From assembly GCF_900113035.1 (NCBI RefSeq), contig NZ_FONX01000004.1:307980-371979 (forward strand): a stretch of DNA of 64,000 bases. The letters are read 5' to 3'. The notes under the pieces are model-generated. The model was given only the letters and a program-made list of their open reading frames with translations, searched no databases and had not been told where the DNA came from. Below are positions 16,244 through 26,266 of this stretch, piece after piece; the stretch's first letter is position 1, and each line of letters starts with the position of its first letter. The translations under genes were made by a program, and so were the position numbers. Source of the DNA: Paracidovorax wautersii (GTDB lineage: Bacteria; Pseudomonadota; Gammaproteobacteria; Burkholderiales; Burkholderiaceae_C).

Positions 16244-16747
16244 AATGGCCACGGCCTTTTCGATGATGACGTCGTCCTTGGGCACGTCGTCATGGAAGCC
16301 CTTGCGGCCGGTCTTCACGCCCTTGATGGCATCGACGATCTCGGTGCCCTTGACCACCTTGCCGAAGACGGCGTAGCCCCAGCCCTGGGCCGAGGGAGCG
16401 GTGTGGTTCAGGAAGCCGTTGTCGGCCACGTTGATGAAGAACTGGGCGGTGGCCGAGTGCGGGTCGCTCGTGCGGGCCATGGCCACGGTGTAGTTTGCGT
16501 TCTTCAGGCCGTTCTGGGCTTCGTTCTGGATGGGCGCATCGGTGCCCTTCTGGTTCATGCCGGGCTCGAAGCCGCCGCCCTGGATCATGAAGCCGGGGAT
16601 CACGCGGTGGAAGATGGTGTTGTCGTAGTGGCCCTTCTTCACGTAGGCCAGGAAGTTCTCGGTGGACTTGGGCGCCTTCTCGGCGTCGAGTTCCAGCGTG
16701 ATGACGCCGTGGCCGGCGATGTGCAGTTCGACTTGGGGGTTGCTCAT
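16241..16747 (-). CDS. ppiB: Peptidyl-prolyl cis-trans isomerase B (cytoplasmic cyclophilin)
   Basis: A 168-residue cyclophilin without a signal peptide. It has [15 protein letters not shown] (catalytic Arg), the [18 protein letters not shown] block and the [11 protein letters not shown] block. It speeds proline isomerisation in cytoplasmic folding. It is the second of two tandem cyclophilin genes; the upstream partner, ppiA, carries an export signal. Confidence 0.93.
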   Translation of the reverse strand: MSNPQVELHIAGHGVITLELDAEKAPKSTENFLAYVKKGHYDNTIFHRVIPGFMIQGGGFEPGMNQKGTDAPIQNEAQNGLKNANYTVAMARTSDPHSATAQFFINVADNGFLNHTAPSAQGWGYAVFGKVVKGTEIVDAIKGVKTGRKGFHDDVPKDDVIIEKAVAI

Positions 16748-16869
16748 GGGAGGTTCCTCTGTGAAGCAGGGGGCCGCTGGGGCCCGTTGACGAAAGGGGG
16801 GAGGGAGAAGAAGTGCGCGGCCCGGGCCGCCCGCCGCGTCAGGCGGCAGCGGGCGCTGGGGCGCGCCGC

Positions 16870-17451
16870 TTACTTGACGATGGTGGCCGAGCGGATGACG
16901 ACCGGCGTGGCCGGCACATTCTGGTACATGCCCCGGCTGGTGGTTTCCACGGCCTTGATCTTGTCCACCACGTCGGTGCCCGAGATCACCTTGCCGAAGA
17001 CGGCGTAGCCGTTGCCTTCGCCGTTGGCGTTGAGCATGGCGTTGTCCTTGACGTTGATGAAGAACTGCGCGGTGGCCGAGTCGGGGTTGCTCGTGCGGGC
17101 CATGGCGATGGTGTAGGGCTCGTTCTTCAGGCCGTTGTTCGCTTCCAGCGGAATCGGCGCGCGCGTGGGCTTTTGCTGCATGTCGGGCGTGAAGCCGCCG
17201 CCCTGGATCATGAAGCCGTCGATCACGCGGTGGAAGACGGTGCCGTCGTAGTGCTTTTCCTTCACGTAGGCGAGGAAGTTCTCGACCGTCCTGGGCGCCT
17301 TGGCCGGGTCGAGCTGCACGACGATGTCGCCCATCGAGGTGGCCAGCCGCACCTTCGGAGCTGCCTGGGCGCTCTCGGCTGATGCTATGGAAAACGTAGC
17401 TGCCAGCGCCGTTGCAGCAAGCGCCAGGGCGGTATTTCGTCTGGAAATCAT
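16870..17451 (-). CDS. ppiA: Peptidyl-prolyl cis-trans isomerase A (periplasmic cyclophilin)
   Basis: A 193-residue cyclophilin with an N-terminal signal peptide: MISRRN, then an Ala/Leu-rich core, then cleavage near SAQA-APKV. The catalytic blocks [15 protein letters not shown] and [18 protein letters not shown] are intact. It would assist periplasmic protein folding. The ATG overlaps the stop of the upstream L,D-transpeptidase gene as ATGA, so translation is coupled. The hydrophobic core of the signal peptide is encoded by the palindromic repeat at 17384-17436. ppiB follows. Confidence 0.93.
   Translation of the reverse strand: MISRRNTALALAATALAATFSIASAESAQAAPKVRLATSMGDIVVQLDPAKAPRTVENFLAYVKEKHYDGTVFHRVIDGFMIQGGGFTPDMQQKPTRAPIPLEANNGLKNEPYTIAMARTSNPDSATAQFFINVKDNAMLNANGEGNGYAVFGKVISGTDVVDKIKAVETTSRGMYQNVPATPVVIRSATIVK
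17384..17436 (+). repeat. GCTAT/ATAGC palindromic repeat inside ppiA
   Basis: GCTAT-N7-GTAGC, TGCC, AGCGCCGTTG, CAGCAAGCGCCAGGGCGG, TATTT: the family order, on the plus strand. The opposite strand encodes most of the hydrophobic core of the PpiA signal peptide. Confidence 0.55.
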
Positions 17452-18836
17452 CCGATCACTCCTTCGAAGAATATCTGCCACTGGTTGCCCTTGCGCATCC
17501 AGTACTGGCGTTTGACGGGGCCGGTGCGGGCGCCCACGGGCACCTCACCGAAGGTCACGACCATCGTGTCGGCCGAATCCGTCCAGCGCAGGTAAGACTT
17601 GTCCTTGAGTTGAAGTTCCCGGCCGCGCAGCGCGCGCGACTCGGCTTCCAGGCTGCGGCTCCAGGTGGCCAGCGGCATCTTGCCGTAGCTCTCGAAATTG
17701 GGCGCGTAGAACGACAGCAGGCGCTGCATGTCGCCCTGCGACTTGGCGGTGCGCCAGGCATCGAGCACGGCCTCGAACTTCTGGCGCTCGGGCTGCAGGC
17801 TCTGCGGCTGCACCCATTGCAGCTGGCGGGCGATGACCACCGGCGTGGTGCGCGGCTCCACCGTGCGCAGGATGCGCTCCAGGTCGGGGTTGGCCAGGGC
17901 CAGGCAGCCGTCGGTCGCCAGCGGGGCGCGGGAGAACTGCTCGGGCGGCGTGCCGTGCAGCCAGATGCCGCCACCCGTCTTGCCCCGGCTCTGGTCGAGC
18001 GGGCTGGGGTAGTTGATGGGCAGCGCGCCGGAGCCGTAGAAGTCGGTCAGCTTGGCCGGGTCCAGCCGGCTGGTGATGTAGTACACGCCCAGCGGCGTGC
18101 GCTGGTCGCCTTCCAGCGTCTTCTCGATGCCGAGCTTGCCCACCGAGGCGTAGTAGTCGGCGATCAGCTCCATGCCCTTGCCGGTGTTCTCGAAGAGATA
18201 CAGGCGCGAGCGCGAGGCATCGACGGCGATCGCGTGGCGCGTGCGCGCCGAGATCTCGAGGAACTGGCTGGGCACGGTGCCTGCCGGCGGGCGCACGCGC
18301 AGTGCGTCCGTGCGCTGGCGCGATTCGGCGCGCAGCTCGGCCAGCGTCTCGCCGGCCGGGCGCGGCGCTGCCGCCTCGGCCGCGGTGGCCGGGGGCACGT
18401 CGCCCATCTGCTTGAGCCCGCGCACCCGCGAGGTCAGCAGATCGCCCAGCGCGAGCTGCGCCAGCTGGAAGTTGGGGTGGTCGCGCACCAGGCTCTCGGC
18501 CTTGGCCAGCGCCTCGCGCGTGCGGCCTTCGCCGGTCAGCCGGTAGATTTCGAGCAGGCGCTTTTCGGCCTCGCCATCTTTCAGCGCGGCCGCGGCCGTC
18601 GGGGTGGCCGCCGCAGTGCGCTTGGCGGGGTGGTGCGCGCCCATCTGGCGCAGCTTGTCGCCCTGCGCATGCAGGCTGGGCGCGGCGCACAGCGCAGACA
18701 GGGCCAGGCCGGCCGCGAGGCTGCGCGCGGCCCACGCAGGCGCAGGCCTGCCCGGGGTGCGATCAAGCGCTTGCGCAGGGCTCGGCGAAACGGAAAAACG
18801 GGGAGAGGGGCGCAAGCGCCCTAGAAGCCGCAACAA
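17448..18836 (-). CDS. L,D-transpeptidase with C-terminal NTF2-like domain
   Basis: A 462-residue exported protein. A hydrophobic segment around residues 35-57 ends in LHAQ and is probably the signal peptide after a long basic N-terminus. A helical TPR-like stretch (about 90-150) follows, then a YkuD catalytic domain with the signature [20 protein letters not shown] (His and Cys). A C-terminal SnoaL/NTF2-like domain of the Cds6 type follows (about 340-462). It would crosslink peptidoglycan or attach proteins to it in the periplasm. It lies 6 bp after the TPR gene and overlaps ppiA by 4 bp. The N-terminal start is uncertain. Confidence 0.88.
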   Translation of the reverse strand: MLRLLGRLRPSPRFSVSPSPAQALDRTPGRPAPAWAARSLAAGLALSALCAAPSLHAQGDKLRQMGAHHPAKRTAAATPTAAAALKDGEAEKRLLEIYRLTGEGRTREALAKAESLVRDHPNFQLAQLALGDLLTSRVRGLKQMGDVPPATAAEAAAPRPAGETLAELRAESRQRTDALRVRPPAGTVPSQFLEISARTRHAIAVDASRSRLYLFENTGKGMELIADYYASVGKLGIEKTLEGDQRTPLGVYYITSRLDPAKLTDFYGSGALPINYPSPLDQSRGKTGGGIWLHGTPPEQFSRAPLATDGCLALANPDLERILRTVEPRTTPVVIARQLQWVQPQSLQPERQKFEAVLDAWRTAKSQGDMQRLLSFYAPNFESYGKMPLATWSRSLEAESRALRGRELQLKDKSYLRWTDSADTMVVTFGEVPVGARTGPVKRQYWMRKGNQWQIFFEGVIG

Positions 18837-18842
18837 CCCCGG

Positions 18843-19931
18843 TCAACCGCCAGTGGCTTCGCGAACGATGACCCAGCGGCCACCGTTGTTCACCAGTTCG
18901 AGCGTCTTGCGGCTGTTGACGTTGTAGCTGCCGGAGCTGTAGCTCTGGCGGAACTTGGCCTGGGCCTTGTTGCCGTTCACGGTCACATGCAGGTCGTTGA
19001 TGCCCACGTTGATCTTGGCACGGCCCACGATGCGCTCGCGGCGTTCCTTCTCCCAGGCAGCGCGGCTTTGCTTGCCGGGCGTGTAGGACTTCTCGTAGGA
19101 ATCCAGATAGCCGGCCATGTTCTGGTTCTCCCAGGCCGTGGCCCAGGCGTGCACGGCGTGGGTGACTTCCTTCTCGGCCGCCGTATTGGCACTGACGGCT
19201 GCAGGAGCCGGTGCGGGCGCGGGCGCTGCGGCAGGTGCCGGGGCCGCTGCGGGCAGCGTGGTGGGCGCAGGAGCCGGGGTGGGGGCGGGCGCCGGTGCGG
19301 CCGGCTTGGGTGCCGGCGCCGGAGCGGGCACGGGCGCAGGTGCGGGAGCCGGAACCGGCGCAGGTGCCGGAGCGGGCGTGCGCGCTGCGGCGACAGTCGT
19401 CTTCGGCGCGTTGGAGAACAGTTCGCGGATCAGCGCGAGCTTGGGCTTGACCGAGCTGGCGTTGCTGCCGTCGAGCTGCAGCGCCTTGTTGTAGGCTTGG
19501 CTGGCCAGCTTGGCGTAGATGTCGCCCAGGTTCTCATGGGCCGTGGCGTAGCTGGGGTTGGTGCGGATCGCCATTTCCAGCGCCGTGCGGGCCTTGTCCA
19601 GCTGGTTCTGGCTGGCGTAGAGCACGGCCAGGTTGTTGTAGGGCTCGGGCAGCTCGGGGTAGTCTTCCGTCAGCTTCGTGAAGGTGGCCACCGCGTCGGA
19701 CGGCTTGCCCGAATCGGCCTGTGCCACGCCGCGCAGGAAGCGCAGCTGCGGGTCGCGCGGGTTCGCTGCCAGGCGCTGGTCGGCCTTGGTCAGCGCTTCT
19801 GCCGCCTTGCCGGAGCGCAGCAGCTGCGTGATGTCGGCATAGTCATCCGCATGGGCCAGCGGTGCCCCCAGAGCGGCCGATAGCGCGATCAGGCGCAGGA
19901 AATGGGGGAGGGCGCGGAGGGCAGGCTTCAT
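18843..19931 (-). CDS. Exported TPR protein with Pro/Ala linker and NTF2-like C-terminal domain
   Basis: A 362-residue protein: signal peptide (cleavage near PLAHA-DD, residue 28), about three tetratricopeptide repeats (35-150), a long linker of PAPA repeats (about 185-245) and a C-terminal NTF2-like (Cds6-type) domain. The same C-terminal fold ends the L,D-transpeptidase 6 bp downstream, so the pair probably works together in the periplasm on peptidoglycan. First gene of a likely minus-strand operon running to mtfA. Confidence 0.82.
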   Translation of the reverse strand: MKPALRALPHFLRLIALSAALGAPLAHADDYADITQLLRSGKAAEALTKADQRLAANPRDPQLRFLRGVAQADSGKPSDAVATFTKLTEDYPELPEPYNNLAVLYASQNQLDKARTALEMAIRTNPSYATAHENLGDIYAKLASQAYNKALQLDGSNASSVKPKLALIRELFSNAPKTTVAAARTPAPAPAPVPAPAPAPVPAPAPAPKPAAPAPAPTPAPAPTTLPAAAPAPAAAPAPAPAPAAVSANTAAEKEVTHAVHAWATAWENQNMAGYLDSYEKSYTPGKQSRAAWEKERRERIVGRAKINVGINDLHVTVNGNKAQAKFRQSYSSGSYNVNSRKTLELVNNGGRWVIVREATGG

Positions 19932-20154
19932 GGACGGATACAGGAGTTAGATCGGTGTCGAGCCGTAACGAGGCTTATACTGCGGCGGATTGTAGCTGAG
20001 GGGTTTGCGATGCTGGCGCGCTGTTGCCGCTTCAAGCCCCCGGGGTGCAGCGTTGCCGCATCTGCCCCCGCAACCGCGCGCCCGGACGACCCTGCGCGTG
20101 CCTTTTGACCACTGGGGTCAGCTGCACATCCCCAGACCCTGACTGATATTCCCG

Positions 20155-21537
20155 ATGAGTTTGCGTATCTACAACACGCTGTCGCGTGCGTTGGAAGACT
20201 TTGTTCCGATCGAGCCCGGCCACGTGCGCATGTACGTGTGCGGCATGACGATCTACGACCTGTGCCACATCGGCCATGCCCGCATGATGATGGCCTTCGA
20301 CGTGGTCCAGCGCTGGCTCAAGAGCAGCGGCCTGCGCGTGACCTACGTGCGCAACATCACCGACATCGACGACAAGATCATCCGCCGCGCGGTGGAGCGC
20401 GGCATCACCATCCGCGAGCTGACCGACGAGATGATCGCCGCCATGCACGAGGACATCGGCAAGCTCGGCATCGAGCCGCCTTCCATCGAGCCGCGCGCCA
20501 CCGAATACGTGCCGCAGATGCTGGCGCTGATCGGCAAGCTGCAGGACAAGGGCCTGGCCTACCAGGGCAGCAGCGGTGACATGAATTACGCGGTGCGCAA
20601 GTTTCCCGGCTACGGCAAGCTCTCTGGCAAGTCGCTGGACGAGCTGCGCGCCGGCGAGCGCGTCGCCGTGCTCGAAGGCAAGGACGATCCGCTCGACTTC
20701 GTGCTCTGGAAGTCCGCCAAGCCCGAGGAGCCGCCCGAAGCCAAGTGGGACAGCCCCTTCGGCACGGGCCGCCCCGGCTGGCACATCGAATGCTCGGCCA
20801 TGAGCTGCGCCACGCTGGGCGAGAGCTTCGACATCCACGGCGGCGGTGCCGACCTGCAGTTCCCGCACCACGAGAACGAGATCGCCCAGAGCGAAGGCGC
20901 CTCGGGCAAGCCGCTGGCGGCCTTCTGGGTCCATAACGGCTTCGTGCGCGTGGATAACGAGAAGATGAGCAAGTCGCTCGGCAACTTCTTCACCATCCGT
21001 GACGTGCTGGCCAAGTACGACGCGGAGACCGTGCGCTTCTTCATCGTGCGCACCCATTACCGCAGCGCGCTCAACTACAGCGACGCGCATCTGGACGACG
21101 CGCGCCAGGCGCTCAAGCGCCTCTACACCGCGCTGAGCCTGGTGGCTCCGGCGGACGTGGCCGCCATCGACTGGATCAACCCCTTCGCCGCCCGCTTCAA
21201 GGCGGCCATGGACGAGGACTTCGGCACGCCCGAGGCCGTCGCCGTGCTGTTCGAGCTGGCGGGCGAGGTCAACCGCACCCGCTCCGCCGAGGCCGCCGGC
21301 CTGCTCAAGGCGCTGGCCGGTTGCCTGGGGCTGCTGCAGGGGGACCCGCAGGCCTTCCTGCGTGCCGGCGCCACGGCGCTGGATGAGCAGGCGATCGAGG
21401 CGCTGATCGCCGCCCGCGCTGCCGCCAAGGCCGCGCGCGACTTCGCCGAGGCCGACCGCATCCGCGCCCAGCTCCTGGCCGGCGGCATCGTGCTCAAGGA
21501 TTCGGCCGCAGGTACGACCTGGGAGGCCGCGCAATGA
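20155..21537 (+). CDS. cysS: Cysteinyl-tRNA synthetase
   Basis: A 460-residue class I synthetase that charges tRNA-Cys. It has the zinc Cys in YVCGMTIYD, the HIGH motif in CHIGHARM, the zinc-site block [19 protein letters not shown], and KMSKSLGNF. Length matches the family. It is divergent from the TPR gene; the 223 bp between them hold TATACT- and TACAAT-like -10 candidates but no clear -35. A DNA glycosylase gene follows. Confidence 0.97.
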   Translation: MSLRIYNTLSRALEDFVPIEPGHVRMYVCGMTIYDLCHIGHARMMMAFDVVQRWLKSSGLRVTYVRNITDIDDKIIRRAVERGITIRELTDEMIAAMHEDIGKLGIEPPSIEPRATEYVPQMLALIGKLQDKGLAYQGSSGDMNYAVRKFPGYGKLSGKSLDELRAGERVAVLEGKDDPLDFVLWKSAKPEEPPEAKWDSPFGTGRPGWHIECSAMSCATLGESFDIHGGGADLQFPHHENEIAQSEGASGKPLAAFWVHNGFVRVDNEKMSKSLGNFFTIRDVLAKYDAETVRFFIVRTHYRSALNYSDAHLDDARQALKRLYTALSLVAPADVAAIDWINPFAARFKAAMDEDFGTPEAVAVLFELAGEVNRTRSAEAAGLLKALAGCLGLLQGDPQAFLRAGATALDEQAIEALIAARAAAKAARDFAEADRIRAQLLAGGIVLKDSAAGTTWEAAQ

Positions 21538-21590
21538 ATTTTTTCTTCTTCCTTCAGCTCAATCGGCCGCAGGCGCAGGTGGGATAAGCG

Positions 21591-22256
21591 GTGGCTCCTA
21601 GCAAAAAGATAGTGGCGTCGGACATGGCGCCGGCAGCGCTCGCGCCCGATTACTGGACCGAGGCCTGCAAGCACCTCATGAAGCGCGACCGCGTGATGAA
21701 GCGGCTGATCCCCGAGCTGGGCGACGTCGCGCTCAGCCAGCGCGGCGATGCCTTCACCACGCTGGCGCGCAGCATCGTCGGCCAGCAGGTGTCGGTGGCT
21801 TCGGCGCAGAAGGTGTGGGACGCCTTCGCCGCACTGCCGCAGGCCATGACGCCGGCCAACGTGCTCAAGCTCAAGGTGGACGACATGCGCGCCGCAGGCC
21901 TGTCCGCCCGCAAGGTGGACTACCTGGTGGACCTGGCGCTGCATTTCGATTCCGGCCGCCTGCACGTCAAGGACTGGGGCGCGATGGACGATGACGCCAT
22001 CACCCGCGAGCTGGTCGCCATCCGCGGCATCAGCCGCTGGACGGCCGACATGTTCCTCATCTTCCATCTGGCGCGGCCCAACGTGCTGCCCCTGGACGAC
22101 GCCAGCCTCATCAGCGGCATCAGCCAGCATTATTTTTCCGGCGACCCCGTCAGCCGCAGCGATGCGCGCGAGGTGGCCGATGCGTGGAAGCCCTGGTGCA
22201 GCGTGGCGAGTTGGTATATTTGGCGCTCTCTCGCTCCCCTGCCTGTGGACTACTGA
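21591..22256 (+). CDS. DNA-3-methyladenine glycosylase family (HhH-GPD)
   Basis: A 221-residue helix-hairpin-helix DNA glycosylase related to AlkA. It has the helix [20 protein letters not shown], the hairpin [18 protein letters not shown] and, after it, LPLDD with the catalytic Asp. It removes alkylated bases by cleaving the N-glycosidic bond in base excision repair. There is no iron-sulfur Cys cluster. The start is the GTG at 21591; the ATG at 21624 is an alternative. It lies 53 bp after cysS and 94 bp before accA. Confidence 0.87.
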   Translation: MAPSKKIVASDMAPAALAPDYWTEACKHLMKRDRVMKRLIPELGDVALSQRGDAFTTLARSIVGQQVSVASAQKVWDAFAALPQAMTPANVLKLKVDDMRAAGLSARKVDYLVDLALHFDSGRLHVKDWGAMDDDAITRELVAIRGISRWTADMFLIFHLARPNVLPLDDASLISGISQHYFSGDPVSRSDAREVADAWKPWCSVASWYIWRSLAPLPVDY

Positions 22257-22350
22257 TCCGGCGCCTGGGCCTCTTCCCAAGGCGCCGTTTCGTCGCACGT
22301 ATCTGCAGCACAAAAGACTGGGCACCCCATCCCGCCCAAGGAGAATCAAG

Positions 22351-23328
22351 TTGGCAAAGAAAACATTCCTGGACTTCGAGCAGCCCATCGCCGAGCTCGA
22401 ATCCAAAATCGAAGAACTGCGCTACGTGCAAACGGAAAGCGCGGTGGACATCTCCGACGAGATCGATCAGCTCAGCAAGAAGAGCCATCAGCTCACCAAG
22501 GACATCTACGGCGACCTCACGCCCTGGCAGATCACCAAGATCGCCCGCCATCCCGAGCGTCCCTACACCATGGACTACGTGGGCGAAATCTTCACCGACT
22601 TCGTCGAGATGCACGGTGACCGCCACTTCGCGGACGACCTCTCCATCGTCGGCGGCCTGGCCCGCTTCAACGGCCAGCCCTGCATGGTCATCGGCCAGCA
22701 GAAGGGCCGCGACACCAAGGAGCGCGCCGCGCGCAACTTCGGCATGAGCCGCCCCGAGGGCTACCGCAAGGCCCTGCGCCTGATGAAGACGGCCGAGAAA
22801 TTCCAGCTGCCGGTGTTCACCTTCGTCGATACGCCCGGCGCCTACCCCGGCATCGACGCCGAAGAGCGCGGCCAGTCCGAAGCCATCGGCCGCAACATCT
22901 TCGAGATGGCGCAGCTCGAAGTGCCCATCATCACCACCGTGATCGGCGAAGGCGGCTCCGGCGGCGCGCTGGCCATCAGCGTGGCCGATCAGGTCATCAT
23001 GCTGCAGTACTCCATCTACTCGGTCATCAGCCCCGAAGGCTGCGCGTCCATCCTCTGGAAGACGGGCGACAAGGCCCAGGACGCGGCCGACGCCATGGGC
23101 ATCACCGCGCACCGCCTCAAGGCCCTGGGCCTCGTGGACAAGATCGTGAGCGAGCCCGTGGGCGGCGCTCACCGCGACGCCAAGCAGATGGCCGCCTTCC
23201 TCAAGCGCGCGCTGGGCGATGCCTACCGCCAGCTGGCCGACCTCAAGACCAAGGATCTGCTGGACCGCCGCTACGACCGGCTGCAAAGCTATGGCCGCTT
23301 CAACGACACCAAGGCCGAAGCCCGCTGA
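22351..23328 (+). CDS. accA: Acetyl-CoA carboxylase carboxyltransferase subunit alpha
   Basis: A 325-residue subunit that with AccD transfers the carboxyl group from biotin to acetyl-CoA, the first step of fatty acid synthesis. Typical blocks: [14 protein letters not shown] at the N-terminus, [26 protein letters not shown] and [11 protein letters not shown]. The start is TTG, chosen because an AAGGAGA ribosome site sits 6 bp before it and the family begins exactly here; no ATG nearby fits. The partner accD lies at 58670. A terminator follows. Confidence 0.96.
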   Translation: MAKKTFLDFEQPIAELESKIEELRYVQTESAVDISDEIDQLSKKSHQLTKDIYGDLTPWQITKIARHPERPYTMDYVGEIFTDFVEMHGDRHFADDLSIVGGLARFNGQPCMVIGQQKGRDTKERAARNFGMSRPEGYRKALRLMKTAEKFQLPVFTFVDTPGAYPGIDAEERGQSEAIGRNIFEMAQLEVPIITTVIGEGGSGGALAISVADQVIMLQYSIYSVISPEGCASILWKTGDKAQDAADAMGITAHRLKALGLVDKIVSEPVGGAHRDAKQMAAFLKRALGDAYRQLADLKTKDLLDRRYDRLQSYGRFNDTKAEAR

Positions 23329-23375
23329 CGCAGCGAGCGGGGCGGCCGTGAATGCGGCGCCCGCCACCCGCCACG

Positions 23376-23399
23376 AGCGGCCCTGCGGGGCCGCTTTTT
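23376..23399 (+). terminator. Terminator of accA
   Basis: Stem AGCGGCCC/GGGCCGCT, 4-nt loop and T5, 48 bp after the accA stop. Confidence 0.85.
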
Positions 23400-23430
23400 A
23401 CTGGGCGTGCCGCAGGGCAGGGCGCAACGC

Positions 23431-24384
23431 ATGACCCAATCCTTCGATGCCGCCCTGCAGGCCTTCGCCCCCGGCCTGCCGCTGGGCGTGGGCCTGAGCG
23501 GCGGCGCTGATTCCACCGCGCTGCTGCTGGCCTGCCACGCGCGCTGGCCGGGGCAGATCGTGGCGCTGCACGTCCACCACGGCCTGCAGGCGGCGGCCGA
23601 CGGGTTCGAGTCGCACTGCATGGCGCTGTGCCAGTCCCTGGGCATCCCGCTGCGCAGCCAGCGCACCGACGGGCGGCCCCAGCCCGGCCAGAGCCCCGAA
23701 GATGCGGCCCGCCGGGCCCGTTACCAGGCCTTGGCGGCACTGGCCCTTGCTCAGCCTGAGCAGCCAGCTATCGACAACATAGCAATCGCCCAGCATGCCG
23801 ACGACCAGGCCGAGACCCTGCTGCTGGCGCTTTCTCGCGGCGCGGGCGCACCCGGCCTGGCCGCGATGCCCGCCCGGTGGGAGCGCGGCGGCATCACCTG
23901 GCACCGGCCCCTGTTGCAGGTGGCCGGCCGCGACGTGCGCGCCTGGCTGCAGGCGCAAGGCGGGGGCTGGGTCGAGGACCCGACCAACGCCGACGAGCGC
24001 TACACCCGCAACCGCATCCGGCACCGGCTGCTGCCGGTGCTGGAGGACGTGTTCCCGCAGTTCCGCGATACCTTCGCGCGCAGCGCGGCCCACGCCGCGC
24101 AGGCGGGTGAGCTGCTGCATGAACTGGCGGCCATCGACCTGGCCGCGTGCGGCGGGGCGCCACCGCGCATCGCCGCCTTGCAGGGCCTGAGCCACGCGCG
24201 GCAGGCGAACGTGCTGCGCCACTGGCTGCGCACCGCGCACGGCGTGGCCGCGTCCACCGCCCAGCTGGCCCAGCTGCAGTCCCAGATCGCGGCCTGCACC
24301 ACGCGCGGCCACCGCATCCACATCCGCGTGGGCGGGGGCTTCGCCGTGCGCGAGGGAGCGGTGCTCGGTTGGTACAATTCCTAG
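23431..24384 (+). CDS. tilS: tRNA(Ile)-lysidine synthase
   Basis: A 317-residue N-type ATP pyrophosphatase that converts C34 of tRNA-Ile(CAU) to lysidine. The P-loop GLSGGADST is near residue 26, HADDQAETLLL is intact and DPTNADERYTRNRIRH is the conserved C-terminal block of the catalytic domain. It is shorter than E. coli TilS (432), as in many Betaproteobacteria, with a reduced C-terminal domain. A segment before HADDQAE (residues about 108-117) is encoded by a GCTAT-N7-ATAGC palindrome and differs from the usual family spacing. Confidence 0.93.
   Translation: MTQSFDAALQAFAPGLPLGVGLSGGADSTALLLACHARWPGQIVALHVHHGLQAAADGFESHCMALCQSLGIPLRSQRTDGRPQPGQSPEDAARRARYQALAALALAQPEQPAIDNIAIAQHADDQAETLLLALSRGAGAPGLAAMPARWERGGITWHRPLLQVAGRDVRAWLQAQGGGWVEDPTNADERYTRNRIRHRLLPVLEDVFPQFRDTFARSAAHAAQAGELLHELAAIDLAACGGAPPRIAALQGLSHARQANVLRHWLRTAHGVAASTAQLAQLQSQIAACTTRGHRIHIRVGGGFAVREGAVLGWYNS
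23767..23783. repeat. GCTAT-N7-ATAGC core inside tilS
   Basis: A perfect GCTAT/ATAGC pair with a 7-nt centre, encoding part of an atypical TilS segment. The flanks match the family only weakly, so membership is uncertain. Confidence 0.3.
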
Positions 24385-24394
24385 GTTCTGGTTT

Positions 24395-24414
24395 CCGGCT
24401 TTTGTACAAGCCGG
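24395..24414 (+). other. Hairpin in the lysC leader
   Basis: CCGGCTT-TTGTAC-AAGCCGG, a 7-bp stem about 90 bp before lysC and 10 bp after the tilS stop. It lacks a T run, so it is not a normal terminator. TACAAT at 24373-24378 just upstream could be a -10 for lysC, but no -35 is clear. Confidence 0.4.
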
Positions 24415-24502
24415 CGGCGCGCCAGAACGCGTGCATTCCTTCCCTTTCTCTTCTTCATCCTTTCGCGCCCGGCCCTTCGGGGCTCGTCAATCCAGAAATC
24501 CA

Positions 24503-25771
24503 ATGGCACTGATCGTTCATAAATACGGCGGCACGTCGATGGGCTCCACGGAGCGCATCCGCAACGTCGCCAAGCGCGTGGCCAAGTGGGCTCGGGCAGG
24601 CCACCAGATGGTGGTGGTGCCCAGCGCCATGAGTGGCGAAACCAACCGCCTGCTCGGGCTGGCCAAAGACCTGGCGCCATCGCGTGCCAGCTCCGCCTAT
24701 CACCGCGAACTCGACATGCTGGCCGCTACCGGCGAGCAGGCTTCTTCCGCTCTGCTGGCCATCGCCCTGCAGGCCGAAGGCATGGAGTCGGTGAGCTACG
24801 CCGGCTGGCAAGTGCCCATCCGCACCGACAGCGCCTACACCAAGGCCCGCATCGAATCCATCGATGACAAGCGCGTGCGCGCCGACCTCGCCGCCGGCAA
24901 GGTCGTCATCGTCACGGGCTTCCAGGGCATCGACGAGCACGGCCACATCACCACGCTGGGCCGCGGCGGCTCCGACACCTCCGCCGTCGCCGTCGCCGCC
25001 GCCATGAAGGCCGCCGAATGCCTGATCTACACCGACGTGGACGGCGTCTATACGACCGACCCGCGCGTCGTGCAGGAAGCGCGCCGCCTGGCCACCGTTA
25101 GCTTCGAGGAAATGCTGGAGATGGCCAGCCTCGGCAGCAAGGTGCTGCAGATCCGCTCGGTGGAATTTGCCGGCAAGTACCGCGTGCCACTGCGCGTGCT
25201 CTCCAGCTTCACGCCCTGGGACATCGACATCGACGAAGAAGCCCGCTCCGGCACGCTGATCACTTTTGAGGAAGACGAAAAAATGGAACAAGCCGTCGTA
25301 TCCGGCATCGCTTTCAACCGCGACGAGGCCAAGGTCTCCGTCCTCGGCGTGCCCGACACGCCCGGCATCGCCTACCAGATCCTGGGCGCCGTGGCCGAAG
25401 CCAACATCGAGGTGGACGTCATCATCCAGAACCTGAGCAAGGACGGCAAGACCGACTTCAGCTTCACGGTGAACCGCGGCGACTACGCCCGCACCATCGA
25501 CCTGCTCAAGGACAAGGTGCTGCCCGCATTGGGAGCCCAGGAAGTCGTGGGCGACGCCAAGATCTGCAAGGTCAGCATCGTCGGCATCGGCATGCGCAGC
25601 CACGTGGGCGTGGCCGCCAAGATGTTCCGCGTGCTGAGCGAAGAGGGCATCAACATCCAGATGATCTCCACCTCCGAAATCAAGACCTCGGTCGTCATCG
25701 ACGAAAAGTACGTCGAACTGGCTGTGCGCACGCTGCACAAGGCGTTCGAACTGGATCAACCCGCAGCCTGA
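24503..25771 (+). CDS. lysC: Aspartate kinase
   Basis: A 422-residue monofunctional aspartokinase that phosphorylates aspartate, the entry step to Lys, Thr, Met and Ile. It has the kinase start [25 protein letters not shown] and [13 protein letters not shown], then two ACT domains (about 265-410) that give feedback control. The ATG-initiated [10 protein letters not shown] start fits the family. The next enzyme of the pathway, asd, is at 50621. tRNA-Ser follows. Confidence 0.97.
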   Translation: MALIVHKYGGTSMGSTERIRNVAKRVAKWARAGHQMVVVPSAMSGETNRLLGLAKDLAPSRASSAYHRELDMLAATGEQASSALLAIALQAEGMESVSYAGWQVPIRTDSAYTKARIESIDDKRVRADLAAGKVVIVTGFQGIDEHGHITTLGRGGSDTSAVAVAAAMKAAECLIYTDVDGVYTTDPRVVQEARRLATVSFEEMLEMASLGSKVLQIRSVEFAGKYRVPLRVLSSFTPWDIDIDEEARSGTLITFEEDEKMEQAVVSGIAFNRDEAKVSVLGVPDTPGIAYQILGAVAEANIEVDVIIQNLSKDGKTDFSFTVNRGDYARTIDLLKDKVLPALGAQEVVGDAKICKVSIVGIGMRSHVGVAAKMFRVLSEEGINIQMISTSEIKTSVVIDEKYVELAVRTLHKAFELDQPAA

Positions 25772-25812
25772 TTGCCTGAAGAGGCCTCAAATTGAGGCAT
25801 AATAGCGGGATT

Positions 25813-25905
25813 GGAAACGTGACCGAGTGGCCGAAGGTGCTCCCCTGCTAAGGGAGTATGGGGTGTAGAGCCTCATCGAGGGTTCGAATCCCTCCGTTTC
25901 CGCCA
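25813..25905 (+). tRNA. tRNA-Ser(GCU)
   Basis: A 93-nt class II tRNA. The acceptor stem GGAAACG pairs with CGTTTCC, followed by discriminator G and an encoded CCA. The anticodon loop reads CTGCTAA, anticodon GCT. A long variable arm and GGTTCGAATCC in the T-loop are present. CATAAT at 25798-25803 may be its -10 box. Confidence 0.95.
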
Positions 25906-25910
25906 GGTAC

Positions 25911-25949
25911 AAAAGCCCCAAGTGATTCATTCACTTGGGGCTTTTTCCT
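25911..25949 (+). terminator. Strong terminator after tRNA-Ser
   Basis: A 15-bp perfect stem, AAAAGCCCCAAGTGA paired with its complement around a 5-nt loop, and a T run. It separates the lysC/tRNA unit from the siderophore-type locus. Between it and the Fur box (25950-26190) I see no gene. Confidence 0.92.
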
Positions 25950-26190
25950 TTTCTGCGGCTTGTTCTGAGCTTGCAAAGCGGCGTCGGTAATTTATTCGCC
26001 CGCCCAGTCCGCAGTCGGCGCGCGTGCTGCCGAGGGCTGTCAGAGCCCTTCAGGTGGTGATGCGACGCAGCCGAAAGCGGTCGGCCGTTTCTTTGCATGA
26101 AAACGGCGGCGTCTCAGGCCGGAACGCACTCTCCCCGGATGTATCATCGCGGTCCCCACGACGAACCCATCGCGTCTGTTCGTCAGTAAT

Positions 26191-26205
26191 TGTTAATAAT
26201 TATCA
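26191..26205. promoter_or_regulatory. Fur box upstream of the ECF sigma factor
   Basis: TGTTAATAATTATCA fits the 7-1-7 Fur consensus TGATAATnATTATCA with one mismatch in 14 positions, in an AT-rich island 62 bp before the sigma factor gene. It predicts iron repression of the locus. Confidence 0.7.
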
Positions 26206-26266
26206 TTCATTCCCTGCTGACGTTGCCAAAAAACCAGGCGCTCGACTTCGTTTTGGAGAGAGTTGA

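Noticed and set aside
19201-19390. Tandem DNA repeat in the TPR gene
   Set aside because: It is the degenerate coding of a Pro/Ala linker, not an independent repeat or CRISPR array. No CRISPR array was seen in the window.
25813-26266. Genomic island attachment site at tRNA-Ser next to the siderophore locus
   Set aside because: No integrase and no second copy of the tRNA 3' end were found in the window, so proximity alone is not enough.
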